From contig LSAX01000011.1 in the NCBI GenBank assembly GCA_001557505.1, positions 1 through 64,000 of the forward strand: a stretch of 64,000 nucleotides of DNA. The letters are read 5' to 3'. The notes beneath the pieces were generated by a model that was not told where the DNA came from, made no database searches, and saw only the letters and a list, made by a program, of their open reading frames with translations. A program made the translations under genes and the position numbers. This stretch comes from Reticulascus tulasneorum (Eukaryota; Ascomycota; Sordariomycetes; Glomerellales; Reticulascaceae). Shown here in pieces: positions 1 to 13,756 of this stretch; positions within the stretch are counted from its first letter, which is position 1; every line of letters starts with the position of its first letter.

Positions 1-2902
1 AATTATGGTTTAGTATTATTTATAATATATCTTTAGATAATATTATTAATAATGTTATGATGAAATCTATTATAATTATATAAAATGAGATTGGTGGTTC
101 TTAGATTAGATAGAGTTCTCTATATTCTTTTGTTCGTAATATCTTTATTTTGTTATATAAGTATCTTTTAATATAAGTTTTTATTTTTAAGGTGAAATTG
201 TTAAACGTGAAGCTTTATAATTAGTAGATTACCTTTGTAAATCTTAGGTGGAACTTATCGTTATGTACCTTTTTTAGGATTTATTATATAAGATCTTTTA
301 ATATATATAATTATTATATTTTACTTGGTGTTTTATAATATAGTAATCTATCTTAGTCTATCTTATATAGGTATGTTAGTTTCGTCTTTAATATTTATAT
401 TTTCGTTGTTTTAGTTTTCTTTATTATCTTTTCTTTTATTGTTAAGTTTATCTTATTTTTTAGGTTATTAATTATATTCTTAGTTTTTATAATTAGGTTT
501 TTAATATTTTAGATTATTTCGATTATCTTTTTATATTACTAATCTTAGTTATATATTTTTTTAACTAGTTTTTAAATTATTCTATAATTTTAAAGGTTAT
601 TTTAATAAGGTTATATATTATATTATCTAATATATTATCTAATATCTTTTTAGACTAATCTGTTAGTTGTTTATCTATCCTAGTTAACCTTAAAAGTATA
701 TCTAATATTAAGTTTATTATTCTTAAGATATATATTATTTATAGTTTATATTAAGAAAGGTATATATTTACTATGATTAAGTATAGGTTTACTTTATTAA
801 GGTTTATTAATATTAATAATATCTTTTTATAAACTTTTTTTATCTTATTATAGTCTATGAAAACGGTTATAAAATATCTTATAACCTAAGAGTTTATTTT
901 TAATTTCTTATATATTTATATTAGTCTTACCATTTTAAGTTTTATTGTTTAATATTTGTTTTTTATGGTAGTAAGTTTTTTATTAATATATATGATAAGC
1001 TATATTATTGTTCGCAGGGGTAGTTTATCTTAGAGGTATTTTGTTAATTATATAAAATAATATTATTCTAAATCTATTTTTATATAATATGTTTAATTTT
1101 AAATATAGTTAACGTTTTAGATCTAGGTATACTAATATAATTAAGGTTATAAGGTATTCTTTTAAGATGTTAAACGTTTTAGTCTTTTCTTTAGAAGAGG
1201 TAAATATTTTCTTATTTATATATTTTTATTATTAAATTTTATTTTTTATTAATATTATTCTTATTTTTTTACTTTTTTTTAATATTTTGATTTTTCGTTT
1301 TTATAAAAAGTCGATCTTTTATATAAACTTAAGAACGAAGTATTATAGATATATTATTAATCTAATAAAGTATTTTAGCTTGTTTAATATATCTAATATT
1401 TAGAAGTTCTTTAATATTATTATTTATTTTTTAGTTAATCTTATTCTAAAAGTGTTTATATTAAATCTAAATAGTTTTATTAATAGATATTTAGTAAATG
1501 ATTTAGCTAAAATTAAGGCTAAGTTAATATTTCTAAATAATTTTAAAACTTTCTTTAAGTATTTTAAATATTTTTTTTCTAAGTTTAAGAAGATTATAAT
1601 ATTATTAATATATATTTTAACGAAATCTTAGAACGTTTAGAGTTTTTGGTTTATAAATCGTTAAGTGAACGTTAATAAGTTTTTATAGCTTATTAAAATT
1701 ATGTTTAATCATTCTAAGCTTTTTAATAATATAATTATTATATAATTCTAATATAATAGTTATATACTTAGTTAATAAAAAAAAGATAATATATTAAACA
1801 TTAAGATAAACTTCTTCTTTTTTAAGGTTTAGATTATATCTTTTTAGATTAATATTAAGTATATATCTAATATTATTTATTTATTTAGTTTTTTTAAATT
1901 TATAATAATTTATCTTTTTTTTATACCTTTTCTGATTTTCTATATAACGAATATTAGATATTTAAATAAGATAAGGTTATCTTATTAATCTATTTTACCT
2001 TAAAAATATAATTTATTAAATATGGTATTTATAATTTTTTAATCTTATAGGCCTAATTAGTATAATTTTACCTTTAGCTTAACGTTTTACTATTTATATA
2101 TTAGGTTTACATGTATTTTTTCGTTATTAGTTAGTATAATTAGGCTTTTTTCTTTTTATATATTATGTCTCTCTAATAAAATGGTTAGTTTATAGGTGAA
2201 AGCTGGTTATCTAGTATATATTTTTATTTTATATTAGGTATTTTGTTTTAATAACTTTGTTAGTTATCTAAATCTAAAAGAGGGTTTTAAGCTTTTGTTT
2301 ATTTATAACTTATTAAGTAGGTCTTTATCTTTTTAACCTTATATTATTTATTTTATCTTTTTTTATTTTGTTAATCTATTTTTTAGATTTAGGTTATTTA
2401 TAAAATATAAATATTTATTATTTATTAAGTTAAATTTATTATTTATAAACTTAGCTTTTATTATTATTAAAAAGGTAAATATTTTGTTTATTAATATTAT
2501 AAATCATATATAGTTCCTAATCTTTTTTATCACGTTAAGCCTCTCTTTCTAATAAATCTTTAACGGTTATAGGTTTAGATTATTAATTATTGTTATATAT
2601 ATTATATTAGCGATAAGTATATAGTTTATTACCTTTTATAATAATATATAGAAAATATATTTATATTTTATTTTTAATAAATTAGTATATATTATTAATA
2701 TTAATATAGTTATTTTTAATAATATCTCTATTTTATATATTATATAAACCTATTATATTATAACTTATCGTAAGGCTTAGGTTTTATCTTCGTTAAAATT
2801 TATTTCTAGATTTTTATATTTTATAAATATTAATTTTTTATATTTATAATTTACTTTTATTTTAATTATTATTATTATCTTTATGTTTATTAATATATTT
2901 AG
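1..2902 (-). mobile_element. Ty3/Gypsy chromovirus A, pol portion, RIP-degraded (left part)
   Basis: This stretch reads on the minus strand as a near copy of about 6,140-9,025 of the neighbouring element B, in inverted orientation. Around 1,594-1,635 the minus strand carries the same mutated reverse transcriptase box as B, where Y-I-D-D has become Y-I-N-N. No frame stays open: CAA, CAG, CGA and TGG codons appear as TAA, TAG or TGA, as RIP produces. The copy stops at 2,902-2,907, where element B is inserted, and resumes at 12,032. Its 3' part and 3' LTR lie to the left of the window. Identification as Gypsy rests on the B comparison and the RT box; protein function is lost. Confidence 0.85.
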
Positions 2903-2907
2903 GTTTA

Positions 2908-3028
2908 TGTTATAAGAATAAGCCTTACAAACTAATTATATAAGTACTTAGTTTAATAGATAGAGGAAATAGTAGATTCTTTTCACTTTATATATTACTT
3001 ACCTAAAATGGCAGATATTACCTTAATA
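2908..3028 (+). repeat. 5' LTR of Gypsy B
   Basis: The 121-bp repeat starts TGTTATAAG. It matches 11911-12031 apart from transitions of the RIP type, and matches the inverted LTR at 15551-15671. Its last bases are CCTTAATA, where the 3' copy keeps CCTTAACA. Confidence 0.92.
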
Positions 3029-6000
3029 ATATAGTAATAATATTTTATAATAATCTGTGAACTTCTTTTTATATAAATTACTAATTCTTATTTTTTCTTT
3101 TTCTTAATTATAAAATTAGAAATAAAATTACTATTAAACTAAGCTTAATTAAAACTTAAATATTATCTTAGATAATTAAAGAAGTATGATAGTTATATTA
3201 GTTTATATTAGATTATCTAAAATATAAGAAAATATGAAAAATTACCTATAAAGAACGTGAATAGGTAATATTATTCTTAAAATAATATTTAGCCAAAAAG
3301 TCAGAATTAGTAATATTTATAATATCTTAGGTTATAAAAAACTTTTTAAACTTAGTAAATAAGATAGATTAGTATAAGGTAGATATATATATATTCTATA
3401 TAGACTAGAAGTTTGTCTTATTATTAATAAGAAACGAAATAACGAACTAGGTAACCTTACTTATATTATCCTTAGACTTACTAATATTATTAATAAACTT
3501 ATTATTAATAATAATATTATCGTTAAAGTTATTATCTTTTATAAACATTATAGATACCTTATAAGATAAAGGGAAGAGAAGAACGGAATCTTCTAAAATA
3601 ATTATACTTACCCTCTAACCTAAGTAAAAGACCAAATCATTAATAAATATAATATAAAATTACCCCCTTAGCTACCATAGATATCTTAGAAAGTACCTTA
3701 GTTCTAAAAATAATAATTTACCAAACTTCAAATTTAAATATTTATTACCTACTTAAATATAGAACTTAACGCCTACCTAAGTCTAAATATAAATACTTTA
3801 TATAATATATTTAACAGTTAAGAAGACCTATTTTTTAGAGAATTTTGAAATTTATATTATTACCTAAAGTTTTATTAAGGTTAGAAATTTTGTTAAAAAC
3901 GTTATATTATAAATAATATTTAAGATATTAAATATAACCTTAAATATCTCTATTTTATTAGTTTTCCTAACGAGATTATTAATATCATTAATCAAATAAT
4001 TCTAAACGAGGTGATTAGTTTTAATAATAATTAGACTACCACCTCTTATTAGCTTATCAATTTTCAATTATGATTTTTAATAAGGATAAAACTAAGGAAT
4101 AAGACTAATATATATATTTACGTTAATCTTATAATAATTTTAATAATAGAATTAGCAAGTTAATAACTTAGTAATATAATAATTAGTTAAGGTAGTAAAC
4201 ATATTAAAGGTATTAGCTAAAATTAATATTTATAATTAGTTAATTTTAAAAGTTGGATTTTTCTAGTTAGATTATCTTGATAATTATAAAACCAGCAACA
4301 TGATAATAAATAATAAAGATTAGATATTCTATTTAGTTAATCTATTTATTAATATTATATAAGATATAACCACCCCAGAGAGGAGTATATATATAATAAT
4401 AAACTTATTAAACACCTTTAAAAAGGTTATTATAAAATAATATTAAGAGAAATTTGATAACTTATAAAAAGTAAGATTAAAAATATCTTTATAATTATTT
4501 TTAAAATAAATAAAAGAATAATTTAAATTAAGAATCGTAATATTATAAGATAAGCTTAAGAATATTAAGTTCTCGATCGACAATATAATAAGCTTTAATA
4601 AAGATATATAAACCTTTATATATAAAGTAATATAAACGGTAAGATAGTTTGGTTATATGTAAAATCAATAATTATTAAGTATTATATAGATAATATTAAA
4701 CCTAGAATTATAGAAGTTAGTCTAAGAACCTTAAATAATAGAACTTATTAATTAGTAGATTAAGTTATTAAACTTAATAAGAAACGACCTAAAAGATAAA
4801 TTAAATTAGAATAAATAGATAATATTATATAAAAAAGAGATTATAATATTTGTTAAAAAGAATAAAGTAGATGGTTATTTAATTAAATTAAAGAATAATA
4901 AAGGAGAAAAAGTATATTAAGTTAATAACTACCGTGGTTTCAGCAACTAACATAAAACTAACTTATACTAACTAAGATAATTTAGAAATAAATAGTTTAA
5001 TAATAAATAAAATCATAATAACTAATATTAAGAAGATAGGTATAAAAGAAGTTATTAACTTTATAAATATAAAAATAATTAATAATAAAGATAAAGAGTA
5101 AACCTTAACTAGAGGAACTAAGATCAAAGAAATTAGTTTAACTATAAAAAGTAATAGAACTAAAGATTAAGATATAGCCGAGGAGGATATTAATAACTAA
5201 TATAATATTAATAATTTAACTATAAACGTTATAATAAAACCTTCTCGGCGGAAGTTTAATAGATATACAAAGATAATCTTAAACGTAAACGTAAAAAAGG
5301 AGAATTACTAAATTAAGGTTTTTTGATAATTAGAGAGGAGGAACTTACCAATGACAAATATATAATATTAGCTAAAGATAAAAATAAGAATAAATCGACT
5401 TATTTTATATCTTTAAAACCTAAACAATATAAATATAAATATTATATTTATAAATAATATAAAAAAAAGTTTAATATTAGACTTTAGATGTTTTAATATA
5501 TAATAATAGATATTTATTTATTAAACTTTAAACTAAAATAATATATAAAAGGTAGATAATGGTAGAAAGTAATATACCTAATATTTAGAAATAATAAATA
5601 AGATAAATAACCTAGATAAAGTAAATAAGATTAGACCTATATTATAAACTTTTAAACTACCGTTTAGCTAGAAAAAACGTTAATATTTAAAAGAATATTA
5701 AGAATAGTTATAAAACTATAAGATATATTATTATTATAAATAATATATTATAAATTTAAAAGAAAGATAAAAATCATCGAACTAACTTCTTAAAAAGATA
5801 TAATCGAAATCTTAAAAAGTAGAACTAATATAATATATATAAACATAATATTAAGGTAAGACGTAGAAAACGATGTAATAAAGAACATTATAAAAGGTTA
5901 TTAAGATATTAGTTATTTATTAATAATAATAGACCTAACCTAGTTAGAAAAATATTACCTAGAGGTAAAAATATTTAAAGTTTTATTAAGAATAATAATA

Positions 6001-9000
6001 AGAATTATTAAAATAATAGTTAATATAAAGGCGAAATAGATGATATATATTTACAAAACATAACTTAAGAACAAAGAACTTATTTATACGAAGATCTTTA
6101 TTAAAGCTTAAGTAAAATTCGACTAGTTAGACCTAAATATATTGATAAACATAGAAGTAATAATAATAATTAAAGCGAAAGTAGATTATGAACATAAGAA
6201 GTTAGTATTTATAAGATATAGAAATTTGGAAATAAATTTCAGCGAAGATAGAACCTAAGCTCCACGATAAGTTATAACACGATAAGTTTACGTAACGTAT
6301 AGAATAGAGGTACCGTTAAAAATAACCATACTAATATTAATAATATACACTAATCTATTAAAAATAAAATATAAATATATTTTCTATATATTATTATAAA
6401 AAACGATAAACTATATATTTACCGTTAATATAATATATATAGTAATAATTAATAATTTAAACCTATAATCGTTAAAGATTTACCGGAAAGAGAGGCTTAA
6501 CATGATAAAAAAGATTAGGAATTATAGATGATTTATAATATTAATAAATAAAGTATTTACTTTCTTAATAATAATAGAAACTAAGTTTATAGATAACAAA
6601 TTTAACTTAACAAATGATAAATATTTATATTTTGCGAATAACCTAAATCTAAGGAATAAATTAATAAAATAAAGAAAGATAAAATAGGCGGTATAAAGTC
6701 AAAAAGATGAAGACCTACCTAATAAGTTATAAATAAACGAAAATCTAAAACCTTTTCTTAGATTTAGATAACCAACGAAGCTATTATAGCAAAATACTTA
6801 ATATAAAGTAAAGATATATACTAGATAACCAGCTTTTACTTATAAACTAACTACCTTATTAGAGAGATATAACATATAGAAAGAAAAAGGTCTAATTACG
6901 TTGACCGATGATGAAAAAATATATATAAACTTAGTATATAGATAATAAAACGCTAAGCTAAAGGTAAAACTATATTAATTAGGCTTATAAGATTGAGAAA
7001 TCGTAAATACTATATTCGATAAATTATACTCTTAAGGTAAAATAGATTAGTAAGACGATTTTACTTTGTTTAGATATTTAGTATTTGTTATATAGAAAAT
7101 CATAAAGGGCGTAAGAAAAAGATAAGTTATTATGGACTTAAGAAAGCTAAATAAATAAGTAATATTAGACATATATTTAATATTAATCTAAGAAGACGTA
7201 ATCTAAGCTTTAAAAAAGAAGAAGTTTATCTTAATATTTAATATATTATCTTTCTTTTACTAACTAGGTATATGGCTATTATATTAAAATCATATAATAA
7301 TTATATTACCAAGAAGCCTAGAACGATTAAATATAGTTCTAATAGGTTATAAAAACTTATTAACGTTCGCTTAATGATTTATAAACTAAAAACTCTAAAC
7401 GTTCTAAGATTTCGTTAAAATATATATTAATAATATTATAATCTTCTTAAACTTAGAAAAAGAATATTTAGATTATTTAGAGAAAGTCTTAAGACTATTT
7501 AAGAATATTAACCTAGCCTTAGCTTTAGCTAAATCGTTTACCAGATATTTATTAGTAAAATTACTTAGATTTAATATAAACGTTTTTAAAATAAGATTGA
7601 TTAAAGAATAAATAATAATATTAAAGAACTTCTAGATATTAAATACGTTAAGTAAGTTAGAATATTTTATTAGATTAATAATATATCTATGATATTTTAT
7701 TCCTAAGTTTATATAGAAAATTAACTTTTTATAAAAACGAAAAGTCGAAATATTAAAAGAAAATAAAAAAATAAGAATAATATTAATAAAAAGTAAAATT
7801 TAATAATAAAAATATATAAATAAAAAAATATTTACCTTTTCTAAAGAGAAAACTAAGATGTTCGACGTTTTAAGAAAATACCTTATAACCTTGATTATAT
7901 TAATATACTTAGATCTAAAACGTTAATTATATTTAAAATTAGATATATTATATAAAAGTAGATTTAGAACAATATTATTTTATATAACTAGTAAATACTT
8001 TTAAGATAAACTACTTTTATAAATAATAATATAACTTATTATATATATTAATAGAAAACTTACTATTATAGAGAATAAATATTAAATAATAAAACTTAAA
8101 ATAATAAGATTAATATAAGTATATAAAAAGTTAAAGATAAGCTTTTAAGTTATAAGATATTTTATAACTATTTTTATAAACTATAGCAAGATAAGAAAAG
8201 TCTATAAAAAGATATTATTAATATTAATAAACCTTAATAAAGCAAACTTACGTTTGATCATAGTAAATATATACCTTTCTTAATATAAGTTATAAATAAT
8301 ATATATCTTAAAAATAACGAACTTAATATTAGATATATTTTCAAAGCTAACTAAGATAGACAAATAACTAGCAGATTAGTCTAAAAGGATATTAGATAAT
8401 ATATTAGATAATATAATATATAACCTTATTAAGATAACCTTTAGAATTATAAAATAATTTAAGAACTAGTTAAAAGAAGGATATAATTAAGATTAGTAAT
8501 ATAAGAAAATGATCAAAATAATCTAGAACGTTAAGAACCTAATCATAAAAATTAAGAATATAATTAGTAACCTGAAGAATAAAATAAACTTAATAACAAA
8601 AGAAAAGATAATAAGAAAAGCTAAAATAACGAAAGTACGAATATTAAAGACGAAATTAGTATATCTATATAAGATAGATTAAGATAAATTATTATATTAT
8701 AAAATATTAAGTAGAATATGGTGGTTGTATATACTAAAAGATCTTATATAATAGATCTTAGAAAAGGTATATAACGATAAGTTTTATTTAGGATTTACGA
8801 AGATAATCTATTAGTTATAAAGTTTTATATTTAACAATTTCATTTTAAGAATAAAGGTTTATATTAAAAGATATTTATATAATAAAATAAGAATATTATA
8901 AACAAAAGAATATAGAGAACTCTATCTAATTTAGGAATTATTAATCTTATTCTATATAATCATAATAGATTTTATCGTAATATTATTAATGGTATTATCT

Positions 9001-11206
9001 AAGAACATATTATAAATAATACTAAACCATGATTATTTTAACATATATTTTATAATTATAGATAAATTTATTAAAATAATACTCTTTATAATAAGGAATA
9101 TATAATATATAGCTAAAGAGTAAGATAAGATTATGTTATAAACACTGACGTATTATAGTTAGAGATTTCTATATAAGATTATATTAGACTAAGATAACAA
9201 ATTTATAAAGGTATTCTAGAAGGTCTTGTTTAAAAGAACAATAAGAATAAAACTAATATACTTAACGACGTATTACTTATAAACGGATAGGCTAAGCGAA
9301 CAGAAGAACTAGATAGTAAAACTAACATTTAGATATTATATAGTTATAAACCTAAAGGTCTTCTGGACAGAGATTCTCTTAATAATATAGATATACTTAA
9401 ATAACGTGTTTTTATTATTAATAAACATAATATTAATTAAAGTATTTTTAAGATTTAAACTAGAGGTATTAATAAATAAGTTGTAGAATATTAATAACCT
9501 ATTAATAAAGATTATAAATATAAAAATTATAAGATAGAGAGAAGCGGCTGAGGTGACTAATATAATAATAAATATTATAAAATAATATTATAATTAAAAA
9601 AAGAAGCTTTTCGAATTTAAATTAAGAAACATAGTATATCTACGTTTATATAAAGGATATATATTATTTAGGAAACTTTTACGTAAATATTTAGAATAAT
9701 AATTTAGATTATATAAGATCATAAGTAAGGTAGGAAAAGCTATATATAGGCTAGATATACTTAAGAATTAGAGAATTTACTTAATAATATTAATAACGTA
9801 GTTATATCTTACCGTTGAGGACGAATTTGGTAGAACGTCTGTAGAACCTAAAAGAGTTATAGTAAAAAGAGATAATGATAAATATGAGAATTATGAAATT
9901 GAAAAGCTGATAAGATTATGAAAAGATGTAAACGGAAAACTATAGTATTTAGTAAAATAAAAAGGATATAGATAAGAATATAATATATAATATTTACGGA
10001 ATATCTTGATGGAAAACGTGGTAGACTTAGTATAAAAATATGAAGAATGATAAACTAGAATAATAAAGGTAATAATAAAAATATCTTAAGAAACTAAGAA
10101 GAAATTATAATAAGGTAAGAATAAGTTTATAATATTTTTAGACTAAATCTTTTTCTTTTTCGTCTTGATAAACTTATATAGAAATCTTTTATCTTTTTAA
10201 AAGTCTTTTATCCTCTTCTTATTAAAACTATATAACCTTTATTATATATAATAAATAATTTTAATAATACGTTTATCGATGTAAGATTTTAACTTATTAA
10301 AGATCTTTTAGAACTTAAAAAGAAAGATATCTTAAACGACGAACTTATATTAGATATATAACAATTTAATATATTAAGATAATAAAACCTAAAATAAAGA
10401 TTAATAATATAATATAATAATAACCTAGAATAAAAACCGAACGACGTAAGTATAATAAAGAAAAAATATGATTAAGAAGAAATATAGAATATATTCTGTT
10501 AGGTAAACGTCGTTAACCTTTTTAGAGAAAGGGTAATAGCAGGACTTTTAAAGGAGGTAATCTTTGAGATTATAAGATAAGATAAACCTAAGTATGAGTT
10601 TATATAATAAATGGTTATAATAAGAATATATGTAATATAGCTAGAAGGATTTATGAAGCGTATAGTAACTTTGATTAAATAAGCGATATGTGGACTATAT
10701 ATATATATTAGTAAAGACGGATTATGTAAGAGAATAAAAAAGATCTTTTAGAAGATAGAAGATGATAAGAACGGTATGTATTAAGTATTTTTATTATTTA
10801 AAGTGATATTAGCTTTTTGGGGAAAGATGTTAGATATTATTTATAAACTAATATATAAAAATAATATAGGTTTTATTAATAATTTCTTTAACTTAACGAA
10901 TAATATATATTAGATATATATTAGAAAATCTTAATATGAAATATAAAAAGATAATATAAGAAGAAAGAAAAAAGATATGATAAACAAATTTAGCTATGAG
11001 ACCTATTATATGAAGGTTATTAGAATAAATTAAGTAAAAAAGGTAAAAGAGATAGAAGAGGCTAAAGCTAAGGCGAAAGTTAAGAAAGATAAAATGTTAA
11101 AACTAGCCGTTAAAAGCTAAGAGTTATGTAAATATAGAAACCTAGAAAAGGGAGAAATGTTAGAGTAATATAAATATTAAGTATAACCTTAACAAACGTA
11201 ATACTT

Positions 11207-11610
11207 ATGATTATTATATATATAGTTATTATATATATAATAATAATACCTATATTTATAATAGTAATATTATTTATAATAGTAATATTATTTATAATAG
11301 TAATATACGTAATAATAATACTTACTATAATATCTACTATAGTATCTATAATAGTAATATTTATAATAATACCTGTAGTAATAATATTTATAATAATAAT
11401 ATTTATAATAATAATATCCGCAGCAGCAGTACCCATAGTAGCAGTATCCGCAACAGTAATACCTATAATAGTAATATATATAGCCATACCAGCCGGTATA
11501 CCAACAGCCATAGCAACCATAATAGTACACGCCGTGGCCATAATAACCATATAGTCTATAGCCATATACGTTATTGTTAATAATATTATTAATATTATTA
11601 ACCATAATTT
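11207..11610. repeat. trinucleotide-periodic low-complexity tract in Gypsy B 3' region
   Basis: The tract is built of degenerate ATA/ATT/GTA-type triplets with strong three-base periodicity. Its right part (about 11,410-11,540) keeps GC-richer triplets. Because stop codons are rare in this pattern, both strands give long open frames. On the minus strand one frame spells a Tyr/Gly/Cys-rich peptide and another an Ile/Asn-rich one. It lies between the chromodomain and the 3' LTR. A coding origin on the minus strand is possible but not supported by any recognisable domain. Confidence 0.7.
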
Positions 11611-11910
11611 TAATAATATTAGTACCATGATCATCGTTATTAAAACTATTTTCTAGAAATAGTATTATAATAAAGTAGAGCTATAAGATAAGCTTCCTAA
11701 TATCACCATCGTAAGACCGCGAAGAACAACAAGCGAAGAAAAAACGTTTGTTAAAGCAAAAGATATAGAAAGAAATTAAGAAACTTTAGCGAAAACTAGA
11801 GAAAGATGATAATAATAATAATAATAATAACATAGATTAAAAAAATAGAGAATAAAGGTAATAATAGAATATTAAAGACGATGAAATTTTCTTTTACCAG
11901 AAAAGGTACC

Positions 11911-12031
11911 TGTTATAAGAATAAGCTTTATAAACTAATTATATAAGTATCTAGTTTAATAGATAGAAGAAATAGTAAATTCTTTTTATTTTATATATTA
12001 TTTACCTAAAATGGTAGATATTACCTTAACA
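11911..12031 (+). repeat. 3' LTR of Gypsy B
   Basis: This is a 121-bp direct repeat of 2908-3028. It is preceded by a purine-containing AGAAAAGGTACC stretch that could be the polypurine tract, and followed by the 5-bp target duplication ATTTA (12032-12036). Confidence 0.92.
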
Positions 12032-13352
12032 ATTTAACTAGTTAGGTTTTATTTAGGTCTTAATAAAGATCTTTGTGTAAGTAGGTTCTCTGTTTTTAAG
12101 TTATATTTTATAAATATATATTATCTATTTCGTTTTTATATCGACTGTTATTTTAGTAATTTTTATTATTATTCTTAATAGAATTTTGAATATTTTTACT
12201 TCTAGGTAATATTTTTCTAGTTAGGTTAGGTTTATTATTATTAATAAATAACTAGTATCTTAGTAACCTTTTATAATGTTCTTTGTTATGTTATTTTCTA
12301 TATTTTATTTTAATATTATATTTATATATATTATATTAGTTCTACTTTCTAAGATTTCGATTATATCTTTTTAGGGAGTTAGTTTAATAATTTTTATCTT
12401 TCTCTTAAATTTATAATATATTATTTATAATAGTAATATATCTTATAGTTTTATAACTGTTTTTGATATTCTTTTAGATATTAGTGTTTTTTCTGGTTAA
12501 ATAATAGTTTAGAGGTTTATAATATAAGTCTAATATTATTTACCTTGTCTAGGTTGTTTATCTTGTTTATCATTTTTAAATATTAGGTATATTGTTTTCT
12601 ATTATTATTTACTTTTTATATATTATTTTAGCTTAAGGTTTAATAAGTAGATATTTATTATTATATATTAAAATATCTAAAGTTTAATATTAAACTTTTT
12701 TTTATATTATTTATAAATATAATATTTATATTTATATTATTTAGATTTTAAAGATATAAAGTAAATTAATTTATTCTTATTTTTATTTTTAGCTAACGTT
12801 ATATATTTATCGTTGGTAAGTTCTTTTTCTCTAATTATTAAAAAACCTTAATTTAATAATTTTCTTTCTTTATATTTACGTTTAAGGTTATCTTTATATA
12901 TTTATTAAACTTCTGCTAAGAAGGTTTTATTATAATATTTATAATTAAATTATTAACATTATATTAATTATTAATATCTTTCTTAGTTATATCTTAATCT
13001 TTAGTTTTATTACTTTTCATGGTTAGACTAATTTCTTTAGTCTTAGTTTTTCTAGTTAAGGTTTACTTTTTATCTTTATTATTAATTATTTTTATATTTA
13101 TAAGGCTAATAGCTTCTTTTATACCTATCTCTTTGGTATTAGTTATTATGATTTTGTCTGTTATTAAACTATTTATTTTTAAATTATCTTGGTTAGTATA
13201 AGTTAGTTTTATGTTAGTTATTAAAACCATAATAGTTATTAGCTTAATATATTTTTTCTTTTTTATCGTTTTTTAGTTTGATTAGGTATCTATCTACTTT
13301 ATTTTCCTTAGTAAGTATTATAATCTCTTTTTTATATAATATTATCTATTTG

Positions 13353-13756
13353 CAGGGTTGTGATTTTAGTTAGTTAGTCTTAGTCTGTAGTCTTTTTTTT
13401 TAGTTTTAGTTAGTTTTTATGTTGACTAAGACTAATTAACTAAAGACTAACTAAGATTAATTAAAAATGATTAAGGTTTTTAATTAATATATTAATATTT
13501 AACTTATTAATTTTTTTAATATCTTTTAATATTAAATTATATTTTTAATAATAAAGAATTTAATATATGTTAACTTATCTATTTATATATTTATTATAAA
13601 TAGTTATAACTATTTAGTCTTTTTTCTTAGTTAGTTTGTACCTTGATTAAGACTAACTAAAGACCTACTTTAGTCTTTAAAACATAGACTAAGACTAACT
13701 AAGACTAAAGACTAACTAATTAACTAAAAAAAAGACTAACTAAAATCACAACCTTG
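13353..13756. mobile_element. hAT-type MITE, 404 bp, with 8-bp target duplication
   Basis: The termini are CAGGGTTGTGATTTTAG and its inverted form ending CACAACCTTG. TCTATTTG occurs on both sides (13345-13352 and 13757-13764), a perfect 8-bp target duplication as hAT transposases make. Element B keeps the equivalent uninterrupted site. The interior has no coding sequence. Its ends are crowded with TTAGTTAGT/ACTAACTAA subterminal motifs shared with the hAT element at 15,771, which is the likely source of transposase. Confidence 0.93.

Larger units (their letters stand above)
2908..12031 (+). mobile_element. Ty3/Gypsy chromovirus B, complete but RIP-degraded
   Basis: A 9.1-kb element is bounded by two 121-bp LTRs (2908-3028, 11911-12031) beginning TGTTATAAG and ending ACCTTAACA or a mutated form. 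It is flanked by GTTTA (2903-2907) and ATTTA (12032-12036), a 5-bp target duplication with one G-to-A change. Reading through RIP stops, the order is a gag-like region (about 3,200-5,600), reverse transcriptase with F-V-K-I-Y-I-N-N-I-I-I-F near 7,410-7,450 (mutated YIDD), integrase near 9,180-9,312 with a recognisable T-x-Y-x-x-x-T-D-x-L-S-E-x block, then a chromodomain near 9,925-10,030 with Y-L-V-K-x-K-G-Y. RT before integrase plus a chromodomain makes it a chromovirus. About 1.8 kb between chromodomain and 3' LTR is non-pol sequence. It is inserted inside element A, so it is the younger of the two. Confidence 0.93.

Noticed and set aside
11110..11634. Long open frames on both strands in the AT triplet tract
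   Set aside because: They arise from stop-free triplet repetition inside a degraded retroelement. There is no start context, domain or codon structure.
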